DNA of 64,000 bases, from NCBI RefSeq assembly GCF_000346465.2, contig NC_034009.1:31191359-31255358 (forward strand), read 5' to 3'. The DNA is from Prunus persica (lineage: Eukaryota; Streptophyta; Magnoliopsida; Rosales; Rosaceae). The translations under genes were made by a program, and so were the position numbers. A model generated the notes under the pieces. It did not search any database. It saw only the letters and a list, made by a program, of their open reading frames with translations, and was not told the origin of the DNA. Positions 32,808 to 45,015 of the stretch are shown here, in pieces; position 1 is the first letter of the stretch; each line of letters starts with the position of its first letter.

Positions 32808-34086
32808 TAGATGTAGCCTTGCAGCCGCCAGCAACCACCAACCCATGCGGCTGGAGCCTTGCAGCAAACAGCAAACTCTGCATAGCTGCTGCTGCTTTGC
32901 CGCGCCACTCCACCATTGGGACGCAGTAGCAGCCGGGCCATACGGCTGCTGGAATTACAGCACAGCTGCATTGGCCCATGGCCTCCTCCTTCACCTTACC
33001 GCCGCAAGGGCCAGGCATCGACGTCACCGCCCATGACGGTGTGGCCATTCACGGCAATCTCAACACCGTCCCGGTCTTGGAAGAAATCTATCCACTCTCC
33101 CATTTTCCATCACACATGGCGTATGCACCTGTGTACTCGTCCAATGGAGCCCTAGCCCATATGCCTTTGGGCCCAATGCACGCCACTCTTCCCGGGCTAC
33201 GCAGTCAGGTGGACCTTAACTCGCGAGTTGATCAACTTGCACAGAGGGTCGACGACTAAAATAATTTGATTGGCCAACTACTTAGGCAGATCAACTTAGA
33301 TCAAGGCCTTGAATCTTGGGTCCCCAGACAAGAAGATGAGGAAACACGAGCACACCGGCGCACAGTTCGAGAGGTCGCAGGTCGGTCGGACAGAGAAAAA
33401 CGGGCATGGGAAAGAATGAGATCGTGTTGAAGAGACGCAGACATCTGCAAGCCGTACTCTGACTCGGTAGACGATCTGTTCAAGGTTAGGTCCAATGACC
33501 AATGTGTACGAGAGACTGGCCCACAGTCCGATGTCCACACTTGTTTGGGTCCACAAGGAAGTATCTATTCTAAGTTGGGCATGCAAGGAGTAGAGTTTGT
33601 GAACGTTTGCGTGATGAACACAATGACTGACGCTCACAAATTCGCCCGAGAACCAACTCACGGGGACGAGTCGTTGAGGAACCCTTACAAGGTCAATCTA
33701 CCAACCCGCCCAGCAGGTAGGAAAACCAAGGGGGTTGACCCTTGGAGGCTGAAGAGAAAGTTAACCAACGGTGTTCGAGGCACAGAATATATCGAGAGGC
33801 TTGTGAATGACCGACTCCAGAGTCTCCAACTTAAAGGAAGCATGGAGGAGGCTCTACGCAGGGAAGTTGATCAAGTCAACTCATCGCCCTTCACTGACAA
33901 GGTAGAGCAGGCTACACCTTCGAAATGGTTCACAACACCGTTCATCACTCCATTCAAGGGGGACTCTAACCCTGATAGCCATTTGAAACACTTCAAGAGT
34001 GCTATGATCCTGTACAAGACAGATGACGCCCTGATGCGCAAGGTGTTCACGATGACCTTGCGAAGAACAGCTCAGGACTGATTCTA
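32808..34086 (+). pseudogene. Tat-type Ty3/gypsy copy A: leader and gag 5' part
   Basis: Frames at 32978-33259 and 33545-34081 encode a gag-like protein (ASSFTLPPQGPG...; later TPFITPFKGDSNPDSHLKHF and FKSAMILYKTDDALMRKVF, the retrotransposon gag core). A stop follows RVDD at 33259 and another lies near 33427. At 34081 a TGA replaces Trp in the AQDWF block, exactly where CACTA 3 begins. No LTR of this element was found at its left side. Confidence 0.75.
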
Positions 34087-34466
34087 CACTACAAGAAAAC
34101 TGGGTGTTTACAGTGTGCCATTTACGGCATGCATAGGTTGCACGCCGTAAAAGACTACTTTTCATGGCGTGCAATTTACACGCGCCATAAATGAGATTTC
34201 CCCTTCCTTTGTTATGACATGTTTTTATTGCGTGCCTTAATTTTTGGCTATTCAAGGGGTGCAAAATATGCATGCCGTGAAAAAAAGACTATATTAATGA
34301 CGTGCAAAACATGCACGCCGAGAAACGCCCCTCATTTAATTTTTGTTGCCCGCGAAAACACTTCCTTTTCCCTCTTAGAATTTTCATATTTCAGAATACT
34401 CTCCCCTAAAATTTTTCGTGTAACATTCTTTTCTTCTTCCCCAAATTTCTCCCTCTCTCTGACCCT

Positions 34467-34514
<48 letters not shown>

Positions 34515-36686
34515 AAAACCCTCTCTAGCTCTATCTGACCCCAAATCCTTGCGATTCTCTCTAACTCCAAACCATCTATCACTCTTTCTCATCTAGAAAT
34601 TCTCTTGATTCCCAAACCCTTTCACGACTGCAATCTCAAGGTAACCTTAACTTTCTCTATCGCTATTTTATTTTCCAGATTTTTTCAAAATGTTCTTTCA
34701 ATTTAGCTTTGCGGAACCTCACGGCTGCACTCTCAAGTTGGTTTTACTAAATTTTAGGGAACCTCACTGGGTATGAAGTTTCAAATTCTTTCAATTCTTT
34801 CAATTAATGTGCAGGTATTACTAAATTTCAAATTCTTTCAAAAGTTTAATTTAGATTTAGATTTTATTTATTTATTTAAATTTTGCAGAAACTAATAGTG
34901 CCTTGGTTTGTTTTTAGAAGAGGTGCCATGTGATTGGTTGAAGATGTAGAAAAAGCTGGGTGAGAGGTAAAAGTCAGCTCCTTATACACTTATACACTTA
35001 TTTTTAATTTTGTTTTATTTATTTTTCTGCTTAGTTCAATTTTTCTTTTTCAAACCAGATTTGAGACCTCTTGTTGGCTTCTCTAATCTCAGCCACCCAC
35101 TTCACCCATTTTCTCCAATATATGTTCCTTTGGTACATGTAAGTATACTTAATTTCCACTTGCATTTAGTTTCGTTTCTTTAGTTAGGAAATGGTGGTGA
35201 TTGTGATTAATTTTCTCCTTCTTTTGGTATGGCCATTGAATTGACTAATTTGCGTTTGAAATTGAAGAGAAGCTATCCAATTGGGATGGTATTGGAGTAG
35301 AAGAGCCTTTGAAGCTTCTCTTCAGAAGACTAGCTAGAGGTTTGATTTAATTTCTTCCTAATACGGCATAAGTTATAAGCATCTATTACAAAACGGGATT
35401 GACAGATTGACAGACCCAAACCCAACACAAGATTTATGTTAATTATTCATATAAGATTTATACTTGTTTTTTAAGATTGTTCAGAAGTCTTTTGGGGTAG
35501 AAGTTGTTAAGTTTCAGTTACCCACGTTGACTGTTAATTTTGCACTGTTGGTTATAAGTACTTGGTTTTAAACTATACATATTCAGGATTGTAATTTGGT
35601 TGAAGTTTGATACCTAAGTCTGGTAAGCATGACTACAAAATCTGTCAAAAACAGGGGCTGCAGTTTCAGTTTTGAAACACTTACTTTGGACTGCCTTATC
35701 TTATAAATTAGAGCACAATTTCTGTCAAATTTTATATGGTTTCAAAGTTTATTTAATCAGCTTCAGGATGCATGTAAATTGGTAGATTTTTATTGAGTTT
35801 AGGGTGTTTAATTCTGAGTTCAAAGTTTAATGCACAGTAGCTGAAATTGCGTTAGTTTCTCTGGTGGTGCAGGAGCAACAACAGTTACCTAAAAGCTCAT
35901 CATGTCAAGACATAAGTTGGTGGTTCAATTGATGAATGTCAAGGTAAACTTAAGTTATACACACAACTACCTACTTGATCATAATACCATAAACATTGGA
36001 GTTTATGGTTCAGTTGCTGATAGAATATTTGGAAGCAACAACAAAAACATAGCCAAATAATTGGACAACCAGCTGATGGTAGCCCTGCTACACAGTTTGA
36101 GCATAGGTTAGATGTGGTTTGATGTGTTAGAGATTGATTTTTGTTATTATATTCATGAATTAATGGGTTGGAGAGATTGTGAACAAGTTCATTATAGGTT
36201 TGGCAGCACTTTTATGTGTTTCTTTTATACTCTAAAGAGTTCGTATTTAGAATTGATTATGATTGGTATAGGTTCTCTTTTCAAGTTTGGTTGCAATACC
36301 ACATTTTTTTTCCCCAAGGTAATAAAAGATATAAGTATATTGTTACTACGAAATAAGAGTAAGGAGGAAATTAGTTATTTTTTAAAAAATAAAGTCAAAC
36401 ACGGCGTGCAAAACACACCTTAAATGGGAATAAAACACTCTTTTATGGCGTGCATTGAATGTCGTAATAACTGTTTTATGGCGCGCAAGGCATGCCATAA
36501 ATAGTTGTCCAAACTTTTACAAAACCTCAATCATGGCGTGCATTATTAATGCTTGCGGCAAGCGAATGCACGCCATAAAAGAAAAATACCTTTTACAGCA
36601 CGCCTTTTATGGCACACAGCAGCACGTCGTGAATTGTCATTTACAACGCTCATCACACGATGTAAATACCCAGTTTTCTTGTAATA
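34087..36686. mobile_element. CACTA transposon 3 (copy A), 2.6 kb, non-autonomous
   Basis: The left end is CACTACAAGAAAACTGGGTG. The right end reads inverted as ...TACAAGAAAACTGGGTATTTAC, with its last TAGTG damaged to TAATA. Subterminal words GGCGTGCA/TGCACGCC fill 34100-34330 and 36400-36660. The middle (34340-36300) has a (CT)n tract (34470-34510) and 5' UTR- or intron-like DNA without a recognisable protein. The related copy in block B (53075-54775) keeps an intact TAGTG right end. Confidence 0.8.
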
Positions 36687-38891
36687 CACTTTACCGTCTG
36701 CATCAATAGGCAGCTTCAAGGAGTTTGCCCTCATTTTCATAAAAAAAGTACACCTCCTACCGGACGGTCAAAAAACAACCAGACCATCTGTTTAACCTGC
36801 ACAAGAAGCCTGACGAGTCTCTACGAAACTATATCAAGAGATTCAAGGCTGAGAAGGTAAACATCATAGGATGCAATCATCTAATCGCCATCGCATCCTT
36901 AGCTTTCAAGAAAGGCTTGCCAGCAGAGCACGAGTTATACTGTGAGCTGACCATCATTCCAAGCCAAACCCTAATAGAAGTCTTTGCTATGGCAGAGCGC
37001 TACGAACTCTAGGCCGACGATTGTATCGCCGCGAAGAAAGTAAGCAAACAAACTGATCAACTGACTAGGTAGGCAAGCCAAAAGAATGACAAGTTCGACA
37101 ACAAGAACAGGGACAAGCTCAGATCGCAGCCCCAAGGAGGAGTCTCGATAGCAGAAACCTTCACTGAGTTTACTATCTCGATTCACTAGATTCTGACACA
37201 AGTGAAGGATAAGTCTTGGGTGAAGAGACCGCCGCTTTAGAAGGGAGACCCGACTAAAAGAGACACTAGTTCGTATTCCACGGAGAGCACGATCATTACA
37301 CAAACAGCCGCTTTGCCTAGAAAAGGCACCTCGAAGAGCTGATTAGAGATGGCCACTGCACGAAATTCATTGCAAAGAAGGTTATCTAGCAGATCAAGAA
37401 CCGTGACGTAGCCGCCAAAGGACCTCCCCAAAAGATCATATGGATCAACACAGTCCTAGCTAACTCCTAGGAGTTCGGATTGACCACCAGGGAGTGAAAG
37501 AGAAAGATCAAGCAAGTGACTGTCGTCTCCTAAGTCATAACTGACAACCCCGCCATTGAGGACACTCCTATCATTGGCTTTCAGAAGAAGGGTCTAATCG
37601 AGCATGATCTACCATACCATCATACATCGTCATCTACATCCAGATTGAACAAGCTATGATCGAGCGAGTTCACGTGGATGAAGACAGTGCGGTCAATATC
37701 CTGCAGCTGTCAATTGTTCAGCAGACTGGAATGGAGCCCAAGATCAACAAACTTGCCAAATTGCTCACCGGCTTCAACAGGGCGACATCAATCATTATGG
37801 GTATGATAGACCTTAACATTCATTCACCACCGATAGTCTGCTCGTAGACTTTCATGGTCATTAACGAGGTTTCACCTACAACGGAATCCTGGGCCGACCA
37901 TAGATCAGCAAGATTGAAGCCGTCTCATCCACTTCACACCAGAAGATCCGCTACCCCATCCCCAAGGATGGAATCATGTAGATCAATAATGATTAAGCCA
38001 TGGCAAGGAGATGCAAAGCCCAAGGCCTAAAGAAGAGCAAATAGTTGCAGGTCACACTGGTGATGCAGACTACCGACGAAGCAAGTCGCGCTCCCGATAG
38101 ACAAGCAAACCTGAAAGGAAAAGAAATTGCCATCTCTAAATAGCAACTAAGAAGCCATGATCAAGACGAGGGAATCTGCTTGGAAGGCTCCCCTTAATAA
38201 GGTTGGAAGCCTGAGAAAGACGTTGAGTTAGTACCCCTTGATCCTGACCAGCTAGACAGAAAAGCACGGATTGGCTCACGCCTAAGCCTAGACGATAAGG
38301 TGGAGCTGACTACCTTCATCCAGAACAACAAGGACATGTTAGCATGGTCGCCATCTGACACGCCTGGCATCGACCCTCGAATCATATGCCACCAGCTCGA
38401 TGTCAACCCAGCCAGCAAGCCAGTGGCGCATAAGAGACGTAACTTCACTCCCGAGTGAGTCGCGATCATTGAAGCCGAGGTCGACAAGCTTCTAGCTACG
38501 GGCTTCATAGTAAAAGTCTGGCTAGCCAATGTTGTTCTGGTGGCAAAGCAAGAAAATGGCAAGTGCAGAGTTTGTGTCGATTACATCAACCTCAACAAAG
38601 CATGCTCTAAGGACAACTTCCATTGCCGAGAATCGACCAACTTGTGGATTCAACTTCTGGCAATCAGCTGCTCAGCTTCATCGACACCTACTCCGACTAT
38701 AATCAAATCCTGATGTACGAGGATGACAAGGCGAAGACTTCTTCCATCATAGAAAGAGAGATCTACTGCTACAAGGTCATGCCCTTTAGGCTGAAGAACG
38801 CCAGAGCAACCTGCCAGTGGCTCATGAATAAAATTTTCAATAAGCAAATTAGGTAAACTATGGAGGTCTACGTGGACGATATGCTAGTTAA
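36687..38891 (+). pseudogene. Tat-type copy A: gag 3' part, protease, RT 5' part
   Basis: Gag resumes at the LPSASIG-like site, with FNLHKKPDESLRNYIKRFKA and FKKGLPAEHELYCELTIIPS. A protease-like frame is at 37656-37847 (IERVHVDEDSAVNILQLSIV, where family members have DEGSAVN). RT blocks follow, with CRVCVDYINLNKAC, SYKVMPF-type residues at 38750-38850 and YVDDMLVK at about 38869-38892. Several stops and shifts break every domain. The RT frame is cut after the YVDD box by the solo LTR at 38897. Confidence 0.8.
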
Positions 38892-39539
38892 AGCTCTGGT
38901 CTGTCCTTGCAAGTGCACAAGAATGATGTAGTATAGCATTTGACAAGTCCAAGTATCGTTCCCATAAGGATTCCAAATTAGTCTAATATTCGAATACCTA
39001 AATTAAATCTAACTGATACGCAAGTGAATTTATAGAGATTATTGTTGTGAAAGTTTATAAAACAAACAAGAAATTAATCAAAGCAACGAGAATATTTTTT
39101 ATTTATTTAAAAAAGATTGAATTTTAAGGTTGAATAACAATGATGAAGGTCTAGGGTTTCCGAATCAACCACAAGCAATCCAAGTTAGATTTCAATGCAT
39201 TCAACAGATTCTTTCAATTCTTTAGATGATAATTCCCTTATCTAAGTCTTTTTCAGGCACTTAGACCATAGTTTTCCTTAAGTGTAAGATTCTTTTCTAG
39301 TTCAGACGAAGATCATATACCCAATCCTGCTATCTATCCTGGTTAAGGCATAAATTTAACAAGTTGGATTCATTACGTTCTAGAAAACGAGAGAACCAAG
39401 CAAACCATTACTCTTCGTCAAGCAATAATGTAACTCACCACACTTAATCACAAAAAGCTAATTGAATTATATTGTGAGTTTTGTCTCAAATTCATTTTCC
39501 AATTTACTATACGTAAAGCCCTAAGGTGATCAGTCAAAG

Positions 39540-39945
39540 TGATCCAAAACTTCTAGTAGATAGAACTATGAATTCCTAGTTTATAGGAATAAGGGAACGA
39601 AAGGAATTTTAAGACAATTAGAGAAACAAAAGGAAGAAGCTAAGGAACTGCTTTGAGTTCTGCCTTTTTGAATTGCTTGCCCTATTTCAATGAATAACTT
39701 ACATATTTATACAAGGTTCGGTTGCTAAAATTAACTAAACTAAAATAGTAAATTATTTTAAGCCATAAAGAATGAATGGCCTAAAATCTTACTTAATTTG
39801 AACCATTAACTTTTTATGGTTTATAACAATTCGTTATAAACCATTAGTTTTTATGGTTTTAAATAACTTAATAATATAATATAATATAATAAATTATAAT
39901 TATATTATATTATGTTTATTTTTGTTGGTAGATCCTCCTGGATCA
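39540..39945 (-). repeat. 3' LTR of the young Ty3/gypsy element (406 bp)
   Basis: TGATCC...GGATCA ends. It is identical to the right LTR except for one base (AGTAGATAG against AGTCGATAG) and a 5-bp shorter ATTAT tract. Confidence 0.95.
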
Positions 39946-39961
39946 TGGCTCCCCCCTCTAA
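39946..39961 (-). promoter_or_regulatory. Polypurine tract
   Basis: Read on the minus strand, TTAGAGGGGGGAGCCA abuts the 3' LTR, the normal place for plus-strand priming of reverse transcription. Confidence 0.75.
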
Positions 39962-40060
39962 GATGCTTGAGCTCCTGGTCAAGCTACATTGAGATGAGGA
40001 AACTCTAGTATTGCCTTGTCTCGAATATACCATTTCGATTTGCTGGGAAGTTGCCCTTTA

Positions 40061-40429
40061 CTACCAATACGAAAATACTCATACTTTCCATGTCGAGTCT
40101 CACGAACCTTTTGTTCCAATATACAATCCTGCTGCAAAGGATCTTCTTGTTCAATCTAGTATCCATCATTTCCCATAAAGACCTCCAGAAATGGCCTAAG
40201 AATCGACTGTCTCTATCAGAAATAATCGATGTATGTAAGCCAAAATACTTCCAAACATGTTGGAAAAATAACTTAGCAGCTCCTTCTCCAGTAACGGTCT
40301 TCTTGCATGGAATGAGAATCACCATCTTACTGAAACGATCTACCACCACAAACAAGTAGTCATTTCCAGACTTGGTTTTAGGCAATCCACCTAAGAAATC
40401 CATCGAGATACTCTCCTAAGGTCGGCTAG
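40061..40429 (-). repeat. Internal duplication, distal copy (369 bp, integrase)
   Basis: By eye the same, base for base, as 40715-41083 at a constant offset of 654. It encodes the integrase core start (MDFLGGLPKTKSGNDYLFVV...SDRDSRF) and a piece of the chromodomain-like tail. It is followed by the true end of the coding region. Confidence 0.92.
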
Positions 40430-40714
40430 ATGCTTATCATGGCGAGCTTTATACCGTTGTTGAGAACGTTTCAATTGTGCCTCTACTTCAATATGAATCT
40501 TTCTGACTCGTTCGAGAAATTTTTTTGCTCGAATATGTTCTTCTTCTTCTTTCCCACTTAATGGTTGGTCACTCATAGTGAATGCTAAATCAAAAGGACT
40601 CTGGGGTAAATAACCCAAACAAACCTCAAATGGAGATTTGAGTGTGGAACCATGAATTGCTCGGTTAAAAGCAAATTGTAAGTAAGGGAGACTTTCATCC
40701 CAAGTCTTTGGATG
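40430..40714 (-). pseudogene. Integrase C-terminal part between the duplicated copies
   Basis: Minus-strand frame with YLPQSPFDLAFTMSDQPLSG and RSQQRYKARHDKHLADLRR, typical of the segment after the integrase catalytic core. In this element it is trapped between two copies of the upstream segment. Confidence 0.75.
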
Positions 40715-41083
40715 CTACCAATACGAAAATACTCATACTTTCCATGTCGAGTCTCACGAACCTTTTGTTCCAATATACAATCCTGCTGCAAAGGATCTTC
40801 TTGTTCAATCTAGTATCCATCATTTCCCATAAAGACCTCCAGAAATGGCCTAAGAATCGACTGTCTCTATCAGAAATAATCGATGTATGTAAGCCAAAAT
40901 ACTTCCAAACATGTTGGAAAAATAACTTAGCAGCTCCTTCTCCAGTAACGGTCTTCTTGCATGGAATGAGAATCACCATCTTACTGAAACGATCTACCAC
41001 CACAAACAAGTAGTCATTTCCAGACTTGGTTTTAGGCAATCCACCTAAGAAATCCATCGAGATACTCTCCTAAGGTCGGCTAG
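40715..41083 (-). repeat. Internal duplication, proximal copy (369 bp, integrase)
   Basis: Continues from the pol frame after a TAG that stands for the Trp usually found before E.ISMDF. The other copy carries the same TAG, so the stop is older than, or arose with, the duplication. After MMDTRLN the sequence jumps to tail codons, so part of the integrase core is missing in both copies. Confidence 0.9.
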
Positions 41084-44000
41084 GTACTGGCAATGGAAGA
41101 TACAGTCCTAACTTTCTATTGGAAGGCTTTGATATGTTGCATAGAACACAACCTCGAATGTATCGTGAAACATCGAGATGCATCTTTGGCCAATACACAT
41201 AGCGACGAAGATTCAATAAAGTCTTCTCAACTCCAAAATGTCCTGCTACTTTGGAAGTATGAGCCTCACGAATCCACTGCAATCTGTCGCCATCTTCTGG
41301 AATGCACAATTGTGTTCCCTTGTACATTAGTCCATCCTTCAATTGGAACTCACTAGTCTTTCCTTGTTGTAGCTTGGCATATGTTGAGTTGAAATCAGTA
41401 TCTGTGTCATACCCTTTGGCATATTCAGAAGGAACAATGGGTTGGATTTGCATAGCCACCAGCAATGCGGAACTAACTGGTGTAGGTGGTCTAGATAACA
41501 TATCTGCCAACTTATTAGTTGTTCCTTTCTTGTACTTTATCACAATATTGAATTGTTGTAGGTAAGACATCCATTTCATATGGCGAGCATGCTGCAACTT
41601 AGACTGTGTAGTTAAAAATTGAAGAGGTTTATGATCTGAGTGAACTACAACTTCTTTTCCCAACAAGTAAGCTCTCCAATGCTTCACTGCTTGATGCATT
41701 GCATACAGCTCCTTGTCATAAGTTGGATAATTCAATACCGGTCCACTAAACATCTCAGAATGGTATGCAACTGGTTTCCCATCCTGAAATAATACGGCTC
41801 CCATTGCATAGTTTGATGCATCTGCTTCTACGTCAAATGGTTTCTGCAGATTCGGTAATGCTAGTACTGGGGCCTCTGTAATCTTTCGTTTCAACAATTG
41901 GAAAGATTCTTCATGGTTTCTCGACCATTCAAACTTTTGATTGGCTTTTGTAAGTGAATGTAAGGGTGCTGCAATTTGTGAAAAGTGCCGAATAAACTTT
42001 CGCAAATATTGACATGCACCTATAAAGCTCCGAACTTCAGTCACTGAACGGGGTGTAGGCCATTGAGAAATCACATGTACTTTCTCTAGGTCCATTTTCA
42101 GTTCTCTTGCACCAACAATGAATCCCGGGTATACGAGGTGTTGTTTCCCAAATTCACACTTTTTACCATTTAATTGTAACTGATTTGTTCGTAGAACCTC
42201 CAAAACTTGAGCAATATGATGAAGATGGTCCTCCCATGTGACACTAAAAATGAGAATGTCATCTAAGTATACAATGATGAAGTCGTCAATGAAAGGGCGG
42301 AGTACCTCATTCATCAATCGCATGAAGGTAGCTGGAGCATTACATAACCCGAATGGCATGACTAACCACTCGAAGAGTCCCTGCTTTGTTTTGAATGCAG
42401 TCTTCCAAGTATCTTCTTCATGTATGCGGACTTGGTGATAGCCAGATTTGAGATCAAGCTTAGTGAAGTAGTGTGCACCATGTAGTTGATCTAGTAGGTC
42501 ATCAATCCTCGGCAATGGATACCGATTCTTAATGGTTATTTTGTTGAGTGCCCTATAATCAACACACATACTCCAGCCTCCGTCTTTCTTAGGCACAAGT
42601 AACACTGGCGAACCACATGGGGAGCAGCTAGGTTTGATGATTCCTTGTTCAAGAAGTCCCTGAATTTGCTTTTTGATCTCGTCAGATTCCATCAAAGAAG
42701 TACGATACAGACCTAAGTTTGGTAGAGGTGAATCTCCTACCAACTGGATCTCATGCTCTATAGCTCTCTGTGGTGGCAAACCTTGCACATCATGAAATAA
42801 GTCCTTGAACTTCTCCTGCAATTTTCCTATGTCTGAGCATTGCGTAGGAGATAAAGACAATGTAGACAATGTCACAGCTCCAGAACTTTGATCTTGTGGT
42901 CGAATCATCAACAAAACAAATCGCCCACATGAATTGACTAACCTCTTGGCTTGGTTAGCTGTCAGCAAATTATCTATAAGCAAATTATTTGTAGCTTGAG
43001 GCTTGCAAGCGTTGATGTGGAACTCCTTCCCATCCTTCACAAGTCGATACTTGCGAAGCCTCCGATAGTGGATGGCATCTCGGTCCCATAAATATGGACT
43101 GCCTAATATGACTTGGCAAACATCCAAAGGAACCACCTCACATGTCACCTCATCGATATATCGATTGGTGATAGCAAATTTGAAGGTACATTGCTTCGTG
43201 ATCTGTAAGTCAACATCTTTCTGAATCCATCCTAGCGGGTACGGCTTAGGATGTGGTGTGGTTTCTAAACCCACTTTTCTTACTAAAGCCTCTGAAATCA
43301 GGTTTTTCTGACTTCCAGGGTCAATGATAGCTTGTACAACACTTTGCTTCACCTGAATATTCACATGAAACAACTCTTCACGGTTGTATGTGTCTTCAAT
43401 ATCTGCTGGTCTTGTCATAAGGGTAAGTGTAACATCAGGTTGCTTCAATTCTGGAAGCTCTTCTGCTTGTTGTGTAGTTAAGGTGGCTTTTCTGTCATTT
43501 CTCCCCTGATTGTTTTTCTCGCGCTTTGGCCGTAACTCAGGATGGAGTATCCAGCACTTGTCTTTGGCATGTCTACTGGTTTGACAGTGATCACAGTATA
43601 CCTTCTGTGTCTGACCTTCCTTGCTCTGCTTCCCCTTTTTCTGCCAGTCAGTTTTGTTGACAGGTTTTGATCTGTCATCCTTCTTGTCAGTTCTTTTATT
43701 TTTCGCCTCAATGGCGATGGCCTTCACAGTAGCTTCTTCAATGGTGTCTACGGTGAACAATTTTAGTTCTTTCCGTATGTAGTCGGCAAGACCTCCGGTA
43801 TACTTCATGAAAACGTCGTAGTCATCGACGTCAATGTCCAGAACCATAGCTTGGTTGTGGAACTCTGTTGTATACTCTTGTACATGTTGCCCAAATCTTT
43901 GTCTGAAGTGTTGCCATTTATACCATCTTTCATCTTCATAGCCAACTGGATAAAATTGTTTTCTCAAAAGCTTCTTGAAGTTCTTCCAAGTCAATTCTGA

Positions 44001-44084
44001 GACATCATACCGTCTCTGATAGGACTTCCACCATGTAAGGGCATGGCTTGAAAGTTTCAAACTCGCAAATTTTATTTTTTGCAC
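41070..44084 (-). pseudogene. gag-pol polyprotein of the young Ty3/gypsy element (1004-aa open frame)
   Basis: Domains in order by residue: gag core (about 15-110), CCHC zinc knuckle C164-C167-H172-C177 (CX2CX4HX4C), retropepsin-like protease with DPG at 255-257 where D[S/T]G is normal, reverse transcriptase (about 450-640, catalytic YLDD at 606-609), RNase H (about 710-840, starting FDVEADASNYAMGAVL), and the integrase zinc-binding HHCC region at the end. The frame is open upstream of the first Met, and the real gag start is the Met at 44562 in another frame. It ends at a TAG before the integrase core. The protease change and the two frame breaks make it non-autonomous. RT and RNase H look intact. 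Confidence 0.93.
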
Positions 44085-44313
44085 ATTAGAATACTTATAA
44101 ACTGTGAAATAAGTTTCTAATGTGTCTACCCAGTTATCTAGCTTTTCAGGATCAACATCTCCTTTATATATAGGGATGTCAACCTTAAAATCAATCTTTA
44201 AGGTATCAATAGAATTTTTATTGTCACCTGATTCAGCTTCCTTTTTCGTTGGATCAGCTTGTATGTCGTCTTCATCTTCGCTATCCTCAACAACCTTTTT
44301 CTTGAGCTTTTGA

Positions 44314-44562
44314 TCAGGCTCGAAATGAAGTTGATGGACGTGAAGATTTTCCAGTTTTCAAACTCTCCACGAGTTTAAGGATTGATGCAGACAAGTTTTC
44401 AACTTGTTGCTCAAGTTTAGTGATGCGATCGCCATCATTAGATGTATCCTGTTTGTTTTCTCCAGTCATATTGCCTCTCTTGGACCTTGGCTTTCGGTGT
44501 ACGAGCAAAGGACCCAAAAGTTCTTCTCCAGAAGCTTTGCGTTGGTCGCGAGTTGAGACCAT
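44314..44562 (-). pseudogene. gag N-terminus of the young element, out of frame
   Basis: 82 codons from MVSTRDQRKASGEELLGPLL through a coiled-coil-like segment (ITKLEQQVENLSASILKL) to a stop. The rest of gag continues in another frame from about 44310, so one indel separates them. Confidence 0.75.
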
Positions 44563-44590
44563 AAACCACCGTCACCCACTCGGATCTGGT

Positions 44591-44602
44591 GCTCTGATAC
44601 CA
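44591..44602 (-). promoter_or_regulatory. Primer binding site (tRNA-Met type)
   Basis: Minus strand TGGTATCAGAGC begins 2 nt inside the 5' LTR. It is complementary to the 3' end of initiator tRNA-Met, the common primer for plant LTR elements. Confidence 0.9.
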
Positions 44603-44604
44603 CT

Positions 44605-45015
44605 TGATCCAAAACTTCTAGTCGATAGAACTATGAATTCCTAGTTTATAGGAATAAGGGAACGAAAGGAATTTTAAGACAATTAGAGAAACAAAAGGAA
44701 GAAGCTAAGGAACTGCTTTGAGTTCTGCCTTTTTGAATTGCTTGCCCTATTTCAATGAATAACTTACATATTTATACAAGGTTCGGTTGCTAAAATTAAC
44801 TAAACTAAAATAGTAAATTATTTTAAGCCATAAAGAATGAATGGCCTAAAATCTTACTTAATTTGAACCATTAACTTTTTATGGTTTATAACAATTCGTT
44901 ATAAACCATTAGTTTTTATGGTTTTAAATAACTTAATAATATAATATAATATAATAAATTATAATTATATTATATTATATTATGTTTATTTTTGTTGGTA
45001 GATCCTCCTGGATCA
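44605..45015 (-). repeat. 5' LTR of the young Ty3/gypsy element (411 bp)
   Basis: Near-identical partner of 39540-39945. The longer (TATAT)-rich tract adds 5 bp. Confidence 0.95.

Larger units (their letters stand above)
39540..45015 (-). mobile_element. Young Ty3/gypsy LTR retrotransposon, 5.48 kb
   Basis: LTRs are at 39540-39945 and 44605-45015. The target duplication CAAAG (39535-39539 and 45016-45020) is perfect. Transcription is on the minus strand. The tRNA-Met-type primer site (TGGTATCAGAGC) lies 2 nt inside the right LTR and the purine tract lies beside the left LTR. By eye the LTRs differ by one substitution and one 5-bp ATTAT repeat, so insertion is recent. The coding region runs gag, protease, RT, RNase H, integrase, then a short chromodomain-like tail (EYFRIGSKG...). 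This suggests the chromovirus branch; the lineage is not assigned. Damage: a gag frameshift, a stop before integrase and an internal duplication. Confidence 0.92.

Noticed and set aside
32797..33048. Minus-strand Ala/Cys-rich frames at 32789-33048
   Set aside because: Antisense to the Tat gag leader; no recognisable domain.
34470..34600. CT-rich 'protein' at 34219-34596
   Set aside because: Open only because of the (CT)n tract inside CACTA 3; no protein features.
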